From contig NWUY0300002055.1 in NCBI GenBank assembly GCA_004151065.3, positions 40,999 to 51,599 of the forward strand: a stretch of 10,601 nt of DNA, read 5' to 3'. Below, in pieces: positions 1-6,759 of the stretch (positions within the stretch are counted from its first letter, which is position 1; each line of letters starts with the position of its first letter). The position numbers and the translations under genes were made by a program. The stretch comes from Larix sibirica. Its lineage: Eukaryota > Streptophyta > Pinopsida > Pinales > Pinaceae. Under the pieces are notes generated by a model, which searched no databases, had not been told where the DNA came from, and worked only from the letters and a program-made list of their open reading frames with translations.

Positions 1-757
1 GGGGCCTATGGGGGATTGAATCCTTGATTGCTGAGTGTCATCCCTAGATCCAATCCAATTACTGACATGAGCCTTGAATGAGCCAATTACCTCTGTTTTA
101 CTATTTCAACCAATCATTTAATTTATGTGTAAGGTTGGTGGGAGAATTCCCTTCGCGTTGTTAAGGAAGCATGGGGATGTAGGTGCTTCTGTGACAGTTG
201 TAGGAGTCCCTTTTCCCCATTATCAGAATCTATGTTAGGGATTCCTACCTTGGGAATTTAAACCTCTATATTACCTTCATGCATGCACCCTCACAGACCC
301 AATTTTTATTCACACACCAATTCTCCTAGACTCTCCGGTGAGACTTGCGCCCCCCTGAGACTCGTCATGTGTAGACCTCGGAATTTCGCTCTCTTTAGAC
401 TTACGTTCATGTTGAGACTCACATATTTTTGCTCTCTCCCAGAACTTCAATGTGTTTGTTATGCGTCATTCTCTTGTTGATATAACGATACATGATTAGT
501 ATAAATAGAAACCATCACTCAATGACATAAAACACTTGAAACAAACAAACATCTTACTCAACAATGCCATAAACAAGCAGTAGTATGAATGTGAAACACA
601 AGTAGTGGGCATTCAGTGATTTTTAGAAGTGTTTGAAAAAGTGTAGAATCAACTTATAAAGGAGGAAAATAGCAAGTGTCCGGAAAATTTGCTCAAGGGA
701 AAATTGTTTCTCATGAAAATTAAAAACCAACAAAGAAAAAAGCGATATGTAACTCAC
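1..757. other. no recognised gene; includes intron sequence downstream of the MSH2-like exon
   Basis: The minus strand continues from a GTGAGT splice donor (752-757) into T-rich sequence, as expected of a plant intron. The next MSH2 exon, which in the family starts with a V/F-E-D/N-L/F stretch leading to the ATPase domain, was looked for on the minus strand down to position 1 and not found. It may lie beyond the window or be lost. The stretch 300-430 has several AGACT/GAGACT words on the plus strand, but no coding frame or terminal repeats could be assigned. The short open frames here have no recognisable protein similarity. Confidence 0.4.
752..757 (-). promoter_or_regulatory. splice donor of the MSH2-like downstream exon
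   Basis: GTGAGT directly follows the GAA codon at 760-758, where the plant MSH2 family reads T/S-F-S/T-E before V-F. It looks intact, unlike the donor of the upstream exon. Confidence 0.65.
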
Positions 758-1323
758 TTCAGTAAATGTTGATGTTGTTTGTACTACCCGGCCAACAAGT
801 TCTCTTTGAGTATTGTTATATATGTCTACCAACTTCATTTAGTGCTCCCCGAGCCGTTTGATTTTTGCATTTTTGAATTTGACCCATCCTTTCTTGTTTC
901 TAAGACAATATACTGTGTACTCAACTTCTTTCGTACTTTTGGTTCTTCTTTATAATCCTGAATACCTGTCCAAATGGTGTTCGCTTTTCCAATTTCAAAT
1001 TCTTGTCCACAAGAAGGTCCAGATCATTTGTAGCTTGCTGATGCACCTTCCGTGTGTTTTCTTCCACTCCATCTGGTTCATCCTTGAGCGTCAATAGGCT
1101 AGGATCATAACAGGCTAGGATCATAACCTGCTAAGATCATGTATTCTCCATTATCAAGTTGATCAAGATCAATAGCAGCCTCAACAAGAGTGGCAAACTT
1201 TGTCAAATGCTCTTTGTCCGGCCAAAATTCAAAGGCATCTGTGTACCTCTCTCTGATTAATGAGGAAAATGCACCTTCAGATCGTTCTATACAACTTTTA
1301 ATAATAGGAATCCGAATGCTTTT
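758..1323 (-). pseudogene. MSH2: MSH2-like downstream exon (lever and clamp), frame-broken
   Basis: This 566-bp exon starts after the acceptor at 1324 and ends at GAA 760-758 before a GTGAGT donor. Similarity to plant MSH2 runs through three reading frames. The first covers KSIRIP to AGYDPSL. The frame changes at the 16-bp duplication (1095-1126), continues through LKDEPDGVEE, the LDLLVDKNLKLEK stretch and FGQVFRI, changes again near 941-956 where about four bases are missing compared with the family R-I-T-K-K-E-E-P, and again near 883-887 where one base is missing at K-D-G-V-K-F. A TAA at 839-841 interrupts the L-G-E-H-Y-M stretch. The remaining piece, MKLVDIYNNTQRELVGRVVQ and on to FTEV, is clean. 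The breaks differ in type, which suggests long relaxation of constraint. Confidence 0.88.
1095..1126. repeat. 16-bp tandem duplication inside the MSH2-like exon
   Basis: Two adjacent 16-bp units, TAGGCTAGGATCATAA (1095-1110) and CAGGCTAGGATCATAA (1111-1126), differ at one base. On the minus strand each encodes the Y-D-P-S-L part of the exon. Because 16 is not a multiple of three, the duplication shifts the frame. Confidence 0.95.
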
Positions 1324-1780
1324 CTGTGAGACAAAGATAATATAGTCACAAAAAACTATCAAAAATAGTTTGAATACTTGGAAACCATAAAATGCATGTT
1401 AAAATTGAATACATCGCAAGTGCATATTTCTAATTTACTTTCGATAAATCTTAATAGAAGTTAGGATGTGATGGAATATATCATGTCAGAACTGAGTGTG
1501 ATTGGATAAAAAGCAAACCAAGTTCCAAGTAGAGTTCATGATTAGCCACATATGTCCCATGCTGAGAGGAGAGAATCATATGAGCCTGTAGAACAAAATA
1601 GGTAGGGTACCTGCACAAGCATATAGAGCAAAATAATTAAACTTTCCAAGGCAATGGTCACTTTGTACCTCATAATAGCATATTACATGAATAGTTTCTT
1701 AAGTGCATAACATAATTTATGCATAGCTGCACATGCATATGATGGAAAAACAGATATATTGGAAAATAAAAGATCATTTC
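1324..1780 (-). other. retained intron of the MSH2-like pseudogene
   Basis: This 457-bp AT-rich stretch separates the two MSH2-like blocks exactly at the family junction between the Y-Q of the upstream block and the K-S-I-R of the downstream block, in phase 0. It ends in a convincing acceptor, TTTGTCTCACAG, whose AG lies at 1325-1324. It begins with GA rather than GT. Nothing else was recognised inside it. Confidence 0.75.
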
Positions 1781-1905
1781 CTGATACAGCTTTACAATAT
1801 CTTGTAGATTAGCATTCCTCTTCTCTAGTTTCCGCACAAGTCTCTCAATATCTGTAATTCTTTTCAGATCTCATCTATATCTAACAGAGTGATGCAGACA
1901 CTCTG
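1781..1905 (-). pseudogene. MSH2: MSH2-like upstream exon (lever region)
   Basis: Thirty codons from 1870 to 1781 read without interruption and match the family pattern L-K-R-I-x-D-I-x-R-L...V-K-L-Y-Q. The 5' edge is uncertain. A good acceptor (TTTTGCAG, ending at 1906) would start the exon at 1905, but then a TGA at 1871-1873 lies in frame and the residues before it do not match the family well. An acceptor at the AG ending at 1871 would exclude that stop but has a poor pyrimidine tract. The 3' edge is fixed by the YQ codons at 1786-1781, followed by GAAATG instead of a GT donor. Confidence 0.8.
1885..1905. repeat. 7-bp inverted repeat at the upstream exon boundary
   Basis: CAGAGTG and CACTCTG flank a 7-base loop, a perfect palindromic stem at the presumed 5' edge of the upstream MSH2-like exon. 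It shares the CAGAGT arm with the inverted repeat at 1936-1956. Confidence 0.6.
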
Positions 1906-1935
1906 CTGCAAAACATACACAGTCAATAACTTAAT

Positions 1936-1956
1936 ACAGAGTAACGGGTACTCTGT
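1936..1956. repeat. 8-bp inverted repeat upstream of the exon
   Basis: ACAGAGTA (1936-1943) and TACTCTGT (1949-1956) form a perfect stem around the loop ACGGG. It lies 30 bp from a second hairpin with the same arm core. Confidence 0.6.
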
Positions 1957-2400
1957 CAACACACAATGGTAACAAACATTCGAGTTTACCAGAACACAAA
2001 CAGCCTATTCAGGCATTCTTTTTAATAATCAACAGAGACCATATTGTCCCAATAAACAGAAAACCACAGACATTAATTACTCTAAACTAAAATCATTCCT
2101 ACAACACGTAGGTCCTGGTTTATTCCACTAAACGGGCACGCAGGCCCTTCCGATGACTTCTACCAAAACTAAATCAGAAGATCGATACTACGGTTGGCTT
2201 CAGAACACAGCAACTCCAAAACCAAAACAGAGAACCAAAACNTTTTTTATTGTAATATCATAATGAAAACTATTTATACAAACTCTATACAGATATTAGG
2301 TAAACATATAAAAATAATAACAAAGTTAACAATAATATTATCATTATATATAATTTTATATAATTTTGCAACTTATTTTTTCATAATGATAATTTTTAAT
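1957..2400. other. no gene recognised; contains one ambiguous base
   Basis: No further upstream MSH2 exon was found on the minus strand in this stretch. The segment 2100-2235 is richer in GC and CpG than its surroundings but gave no recognisable protein in any frame. Base 2242 is N at the junction to a strongly AT-rich block, so the transition may coincide with a difficult sequencing or assembly point. Confidence 0.4.
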
Positions 2401-2421
2401 TGATTTTGAGTTTGAGAAAAG

Positions 2422-2688
2422 TATTGTGATAAACTTCTGTAAACAAATCATATTTATATATAAATAGTTTTTGTTATTATGATATAATAGGTAAGTTTTA
2501 GCATTTTTTAATGTTATATATGTTTATAAAAATTTAATAAATTAATTTAATAATTTTAATTTATTACGATAAATTTATATAAACACATCATTTATATATA
2601 TGTAAATTTTGTTATTGTAATAGAATGTATAAGTTTATTATAATTTTTTTAATATTATATATTTATAAAAATTTAATTAGCTTAAATT
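2422..2688. repeat. diverged tandem repeat pair, period about 140 bp
   Basis: Copy one starts at 2422 (TATTGTGATAAAC) and copy two at 2562 (TATTACGATAAAT). Shared anchors in the same order include AAACA-ATCAT, TTTATATAT, TTTTGTTATT, ATATTTATAAAAATTTAAT and a TTA-rich end. Divergence and small indels show the duplication is old. Function unknown. Confidence 0.75.
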
Positions 2689-2753
2689 AACATTTAGATA
2701 GCTTATTGTGAGAATATGGAATTGTAAATATGTTTGGGTTTGTAATATAAATT

Positions 2754-2972
2754 GTTTTTTTTAATGGAGAAATAGTTTTAAATTTTATTCTGGATATGAT
2801 GGTAATGTAGATTTTGTAACTTTGATTCTTTGAAGTTGAATAATAAGTTACAGTTTTTTTTTTGTTTTTTTTATGGAGAAACAGTTTTAAATTTATTCTA
2901 AATAAGATGACAATGTAGACTTTGTAATTTTGATTCCTTAAAGTTGAATAACAAGTTACAGTTTTTTTTAGT
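2754..2972. repeat. tandem repeat pair, period 109-110 bp
   Basis: Two adjacent units, 2754-2863 and 2864-2972, each start with a poly-T run followed by ATGGAGAAA-AGTTTTAAAT and end with AAGTTGAATAA-AAGTTACAG plus another T run. Internal matches include AATGTAGA-TTTGTAA and TTTTGATTC. Differences are mostly single substitutions, so this pair appears younger than its neighbour at 2422-2688. T-run ends suggest a slippage or unequal-exchange origin. Confidence 0.88.
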
Positions 2973-3014
2973 ATGAAAGAAAATAAAAATTTTCATTTTA
3001 AACATTAAGTGAGA

Positions 3015-3269
3015 GATTGCAAGTTTTAAATGAAATGAGAAAATTAAACTTTGTTCACACTCCTTTAAACTTGGAAACAACCATCGAACAAATGGAATTT
3101 CTATTAATAAATGATTAATGATGGATCGATCATTTAAAACATATTTAATAATAAAAAGGAGGGAACTTTTAATTTTGAAGATGACATGGGATTGCAAAGT
3201 TGTAAATGACATGACACTTTCACAGAAATTAAACTTTTTTTCCTCCTTTTTAATTATGAAAACACCATC
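3015..3269. repeat. diverged direct repeat pair, about 175 bp apart
   Basis: Segments 3015-3085 and 3190-3269 share GATTGCAA, the AGTT-TAAATGA-ATGA stretch, AAATTAAACTTT, CTCCTTT-AA and AAACA-CCATC in the same order. The intervening sequence has no similar partner. Conservation is patchy, with indels. Confidence 0.65.
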
Positions 3270-3599
3270 TTAACTTAACATTGAAAAATATAAGATAAAT
3301 TTTAAACCACTTATATATACTGCTTATCACATCACCAAGACAAAAGATGAACTGTATTCAAAAGGCCCGCCCTTTACTTAATGTTCCTGAGGCACACACT
3401 TTGATTTGATTTCATGTCTGGTTAAAACCATACAAGATAATAATAAATTGTATTTTTTTTAAAGAATGTATGATTCATGATTAATGATGATATAGAAAAC
3501 CGTACGATTTTCTACAAAGTGATTTTACAGATCGAAACATCATCTTGCAATCTAGTCATGGAAGTCGGTCACTCGAATCTACCAGCAACATCAGTTGAG
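3270..3599. other. no gene recognised
   Basis: Base composition shifts here from the AT-rich repeat block towards a less AT-rich segment with more CpG. An open plus-strand frame starting at 3477 has no recognisable domain and runs into the tandem duplication at 3600-3698, so it is not called as a gene. Confidence 0.35.
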
Positions 3600-3698
3600 A
3601 ATCGCCGAAGTGTGAGATCCAAGATCTGTACTAACAAACAGAGTTTGAATCGCCGAAGTGTGAGATCCGAGATCTGTACTAACAACAAAAAGAGTTTG
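3600..3698. repeat. tandem duplication, 48-bp and 51-bp copies
   Basis: Unit one (3600-3647) and unit two (3648-3698) share AATCGCCGAAGTGTGAGATC, then GATCTGTACTAACAA and AGAGTTTG. Unit two has one substitution and a 3-bp expansion in its A-rich part. The high identity indicates a recent duplication. Both lengths are multiples of three, so a plus-strand frame from 3477 to 3749 stays open through it, with a repeated R-R-S-V-R-S peptide, but no protein family is recognised. Confidence 0.95.
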
Positions 3699-3986
3699 AT
3701 AGCGTACGGTACAGTTACATTTTGGCGCTCACAAAAATTTGTGATTTAATCGTCATGACTTACTTGACAATATGCTCTTTGCCACTGCTGCGGATCACTG
3801 CGGACTGTTACTGATTCTAATTGATTCTGATCTTAAATCGCATATCAGTTGATGGGTATTTAAATTTTAAGGTAAAGAATCCTTCGTTTTCTACTATTTA
3901 AATACGCTCGGAGCTGTAGTCAAATCCAGATCTTGAGTCTATCCTTACGTTTCCTAAATTGAGATTTTTCTGTTTTGGAGATCTCT

Positions 3987-4034
3987 ATGTTTGAGACAAG
4001 ACTGTTCTATATGTTTGAGACAAGACCGTTGAAG
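3987..4034. repeat. 24-bp tandem duplication
   Basis: Two adjacent 24-bp copies start with ATGTTTGAGACAAGAC. They differ mainly in the last seven bases. Confidence 0.85.
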
Positions 4035-4130
4035 ATTGCAAGACACAGAATCAGTGAAGGATATATTGGTGGTCTTCTCATTATTAAACTCAGATATATT
4101 GATGGTCTCCTTATTATTAAACTTAGATAA
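3987..4130 (+). CDS. hypothetical 47-codon ORF built of tandem repeats
   Basis: A plus-strand frame from ATG 3987 to TAA 4128-4130 consists almost entirely of two tandem duplications that keep phase. A 24-bp unit (3987-4010, 4011-4034) gives MFETRLFY then MFETRPLK. A 33-bp unit (4060-4092, 4093-4125) gives YIGGLLIIKLR then YIDGLLIIKLR. A TATTTAAATA word lies 83-92 bp upstream (3895-3904) and could serve as a TATA element. The antisense strand is also open across the repeats (about 4199-3954), as expected when repeat lengths are multiples of three, so openness alone is weak evidence of coding. No family is recognised. Confidence 0.2.
   Translation: MFETRLFYMFETRPLKIARHRISEGYIGGLLIIKLRYIDGLLIIKLR
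4060..4125. repeat. 33-bp tandem duplication
   Basis: Two adjacent 33-bp copies share GATATATTG-TGGTCT and TTATTAAACT. They differ at a few bases. This is the fourth duplication of clear tandem type between 2750 and 4130. Confidence 0.9.
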
Positions 4131-4297
4131 CATAGAACTAAAACCACTGATTAATATAATAATATGGATCAGTGAATACCATAATGTTTTAGTCAACAAT
4201 TAACTCAACTAACTTAATCAACAATACACATAAGATTACAACAAACTGAGGATTTCGATATGGCATAAATAAATCTACAGAATCCAGATCAGAAAAG

Positions 4298-4799
4298 TTA
4301 TGAACAACGAAGTGATTTCAAAAACCTAAGTTTATAGAGAGAATAGTAATTTACTAATGACGGCTCCGTTGCATAGAATCGGAAGAAGCTGCCATGAGAG
4401 CTTTTAGCCCTACCCATTTGGAGAAGAGTAAAGATATGATCTTCTGCTCGTTTATGCGAGGGATCTGGCTGCGCTTTCACGGGGCTACGCAGAGGTACAA
4501 TTAACACGTGAATCCATACTACTATAACGGACGGTATGTAGGCCCGCATTAGCTGTTGTATTTTCAAACTCCGCAGTGAAGAGTCGCATCTTCACACAGA
4601 CAGATCGTGAAACCGTTGAAACCGTCCAAATGACAAGTTTGAGTGCATGGAATATTTTTTTATTGATCCAGGAATACCATTTTTTTAAATAATAACGTCG
4701 GTCTATGGGAGTGTGTTCTACTTCTAACTGTTCGAGGTGATCAAATCTTTGAAGGCTATCAGTAAAAATGTCAACAAAATGTTCCGGGACCCATAACAC
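4298..4799 (-). other. unidentified open reading region
   Basis: Two overlapping minus-strand frames are open here: 4799-4485 (preceded in frame by L-F-D and a stop; includes VPEHFVDIFTDSLQRF and DHLEQLEVEH) and 4567-4298. The first peptide has a mixed, protein-like composition, and the DNA is richer in CpG than most of the window. A third frame contains a 13-codon MAASSDSMQRSRH reading. No domain, catalytic motif or family could be named, and the frame change near 4500 would be needed to join the two. It may be a decayed gene fragment, or 5' parts of a gene whose remainder is lost. Function unknown. Confidence 0.25.
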
Positions 4800-5070
4800 A
4801 TCAAAAAGTTATTTGCTTTTTACCATGAGAATAGAATAGATATTATATGGCATCATACATTCATGAATAGTTTTTTAAGCAGAAAATAGCCATGTTCCTT
4901 GGTATTAAAAACAAATCAAACAAAACATAGGAAACATACATAAGTTCACAAAAAGCATCATCAACTTAAAAACTATCTGATATTTCTGTATTTAAAATAC
5001 TGAACAAATATCTCTTTCAAATTGTAAATTTTGTCATACATTTAAATTGGGTTTAATCTCATTCAATTCA
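4800..5070. other. no gene recognised
   Basis: AT-rich sequence without recognisable coding similarity on either strand. Confidence 0.4.
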
Positions 5071-5134
5071 CTTGGAATTCAAAACTTATATATATATATA
5101 AACATTATCTTCTGTATAAGTTTTGAATTCTAAG
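5071..5134. repeat. 20-bp inverted repeat with AT-rich loop
   Basis: CTTGGAATTCAAAACTTATA (5071-5090) pairs with TATAAGTTTTGAATTCTAAG (5115-5134), 19 of 20 positions complementary, around a 24-base loop beginning with a TA dinucleotide run. Pairing may extend a few bases outward with mismatches. It could be the core of a small inverted-repeat transposon or simply a hairpin-forming AT-rich relic. No flanking target-site duplication was established. Confidence 0.75.
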
Positions 5135-6189
5135 TTCTATTAACTTAAATAAAAATAACTAAAAAAATTGATTATTTACATACATACAAAATATAACATT
5201 ATTTTTATATAAATATCATATTTATAATATTTATATTTATATTAATAAAGTATTTTTCGTTTTTTGGTTCTATATAGTGGTTTTATATGAAATGTATACA
5301 TCAATTTTTTTATGTTTAGTGTGTGTGAAAGAGAGAGTGATAATGGAGTGTAGATCTACCACTTGGGCAATCATAGTTTTTTTTGTGAATAATCTTTTTT
5401 TCAAATAATAAAAATCTTTAAAATTCAATCTTCAACTAGTGTGGGGTATTTTATGAGGCAAAATTGAAGTCTTTATATCTACATTGACTCATAATGTGTT
5501 AGGTGAACCTCTTTTTGTGTCTCTTGGTGTACTTTAATTTTGTGATTATGGTTTCCCATTTGATGTCTAGTGTCATAGTAGGCCCTTTAACCTAAACTTT
5601 GGCTAATATATTTTATGACCATTTCTTTATCCTATTATATTGCTAGTTTAATTTGTTGTATCCCTATGTTACACATTGTATTATGTGTTTAACACATTTC
5701 TTGAAAACCTATAAAACAAATGCTAATTTTCCTTGTTTTACGTATGGTTTGGCCCAAACTCTTATGGTCAAGATGGTGAAATCCCATGACTTCATCATTA
5801 TGGATAGAATATGGCTTCCTCCTTTTGTGTTACAACTACTAGCTACACCATGTGATCATTCCTAAATCTATGTATACATCTCCCTTTCTTTTGTTATATA
5901 TATGGGAATCTCATACTATATTTTTGTTGGGCATATAGCTCACTCATAATGTGACTAGATTTCCTTCCACCTTCCACTCTTAGTCTTACTGGGATTGGAT
6001 GTCTCCATCAACCCACACCTATTTGTAAGACACTGCAAGTATTACTTGGTACCAAAGGAATGGGTAAATCATACATGCACTTATATATTTTATGTTTAGT
6101 TGTGTGGTTTGTTTGATTATATTATTTCATTTCATTTGGAGATAATATATCCTAATTTATTTTCGTAGGAGAACAAGTGCTACAGAGCT
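5135..6189. other. no gene recognised; unidentified, possibly transposon-derived
   Basis: A plus-strand open frame at 5653-5865 shows no known domain. The segment 5925 onward starts TGTTGGG, a frequent LTR start, but no matching end or target-site duplication was found. The minus strand was read for a continuation of the neighbouring Copia element (integrase core, reverse transcriptase) and none was seen, so an unrelated insertion or a deletion must separate the element from its 3' half. Confidence 0.4.
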
Positions 6190-6417
6190 ACATAAAATAG
6201 ATTTTAACCCTCTTTGTTCATTTTTGTCTTTCTATTTTCCTATAATTCTCTAATTACGGTCAATCTAAGTGATTCCCAACAACTTGTAAATAGTTCCATT
6301 CAGAACTCCTTGCATCAACATCATTGCTCCTCGAACCATCTTCCGTGTGTCCTTTTCAAATATAGTATGCATATTTGCGCCTCCCATCTTACCTACAAAT
6401 ATCAGGTTTCTGGCCAA
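6190..6417 (-). pseudogene. Copia GAG-pre-integrase domain remnant
   Basis: From 6417 to 6268 a 50-codon open stretch reads LARNLIFVGKMGG, then FEKDTRKMVRGAM and GTIYKLLG, matching the plant Copia region between protease and integrase (usually R-N-L-I-S-V-S-K-M...L-Y-x-L). A TAG follows at 6267-6265. Beyond it, to about 6190, a weak resemblance to the H-M-S-E-K-G-L-K-x-L zinc-binding stretch remains, with the usual histidines and frame lost. The integrase core does not follow. Confidence 0.8.
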
Positions 6418-6419
6418 AT

Positions 6420-6594
6420 ATGGAATGTTCTAATCCTTCCATTTTTTGGAAATAGCTTGGCACTTTCACGTCATATGATCTCGGTTGTCAGGTCATCTTC
6501 TAGGAAAATATCACCTCCATTGTACTTTTGATATTAAAAAACCACTCCTGTGAGGAGTCATATGAAATGAAGCACCTGATCCGATCAATCATAC
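6420..6594 (-). pseudogene. Copia aspartic protease pseudogene, catalytic Asp replaced
   Basis: The retropepsin domain releases the mature proteins from the Copia polyprotein. The family motif W-x-I/L-D-S-G-A-S-x-H-M-T is seen as stop-L-I-G-S-G-A-S-F-H-M-T. The Trp codon has become TGA (6591-6589), and the catalytic Asp codon (6582-6580) is GGA, glycine. After a frame change near 6538, the Y-N-G-G-D-x-F-L and D-D stretch typical of the flap side follows, then another in-frame TGA and N-G-R-I-R-T. The spacing to the next domain is shorter than usual, suggesting a small deletion around 6420. Confidence 0.88.
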
Positions 6595-6717
6595 GCCATG
6601 ATCTACATGTCTACCTATAGATGTCGAGTGAACATCACCTTCTTCACCTATAGAGGGTTTCATTTTTGTGGAAGGGGCATCATCGCATCCCTTACCTTTA
6701 TCAACCTTCTTAAACTT

Positions 6718-6759
6718 GCAATCTTTCTTATAATGCCCAACTTTACCTCATTTCCAACA
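6718..6759 (-). pseudogene. gag CCHC zinc knuckle with its second cysteine lost to a stop
   Basis: Fourteen codons fit C-x2-C-x4-H-x4-C, reading C-W-K-stop-G-K-V-G-H-Y-K-K-D-C. The second zinc ligand codon (6750-6748) is TGA instead of TGT or TGC. The other three ligands are kept. It is followed by a lysine-rich tail (FKKVDKGKG). Confidence 0.9.

Larger units (their letters stand above)
758..1905 (-). pseudogene. MSH2: MSH2-like DNA mismatch repair pseudogene fragment (two exons and one intron)
   Basis: Intact MSH2 is a MutS homologue that pairs with MSH6, MSH3 or, in plants, MSH7 in the nucleus to recognise DNA mismatches. Seen here on the minus strand are two exon-like blocks: 1870-1781 encoding KRITDIERL...DIVKLYQ, and 1323-758 encoding KSIRIP, AIDLDQLDNGEYMI, DLDLLVDKNLKLEK, FGQVFRI and QRELVGRVVQ. 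These match in order the lever and clamp regions (MutS domains III and IV) of plant MSH2, roughly the 370-600 residue part of a protein of about 940 residues. The LDQL-NGEY wording is plant-like rather than animal-like. The N-terminal mismatch-binding and C-terminal ATPase domains are absent from the window. The frame is broken by a 16-bp duplication, two small deletions and a stop, and a splice donor is lost. The intron is retained, so this is a duplicated or decayed genomic copy, not a retrocopy. Confidence 0.9.

Noticed and set aside
283-480. 65-codon plus-strand ORF near the window start
   Set aside because: No known motif, and it lies in sequence interpreted as intron or intergenic beside the MSH2 relic.
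858-1097. 79-codon plus-strand ORF
   Set aside because: It is the complementary shadow of the MSH2-like exon, which explains its openness.
2898-3212. 104-codon minus-strand ORF across the AT-rich repeats
   Set aside because: Low-complexity, Phe/Leu/Ile/Lys-rich translation of repetitive AT-rich DNA, with no known domain.
5487-5953. 12-bp direct repeat ACTCATAATGTG at 5487-5498 and 5942-5953, considered as LTR or duplication evidence
   Set aside because: Several 12-base matches are expected by chance in 10 kb of AT-rich DNA, and the flanks do not align.
5925-6184. Possible plus-strand solo LTR starting TGTTGGG at 5925
   Set aside because: No CA end with a matching target-site duplication or second copy could be found, so the TG start alone is not enough.
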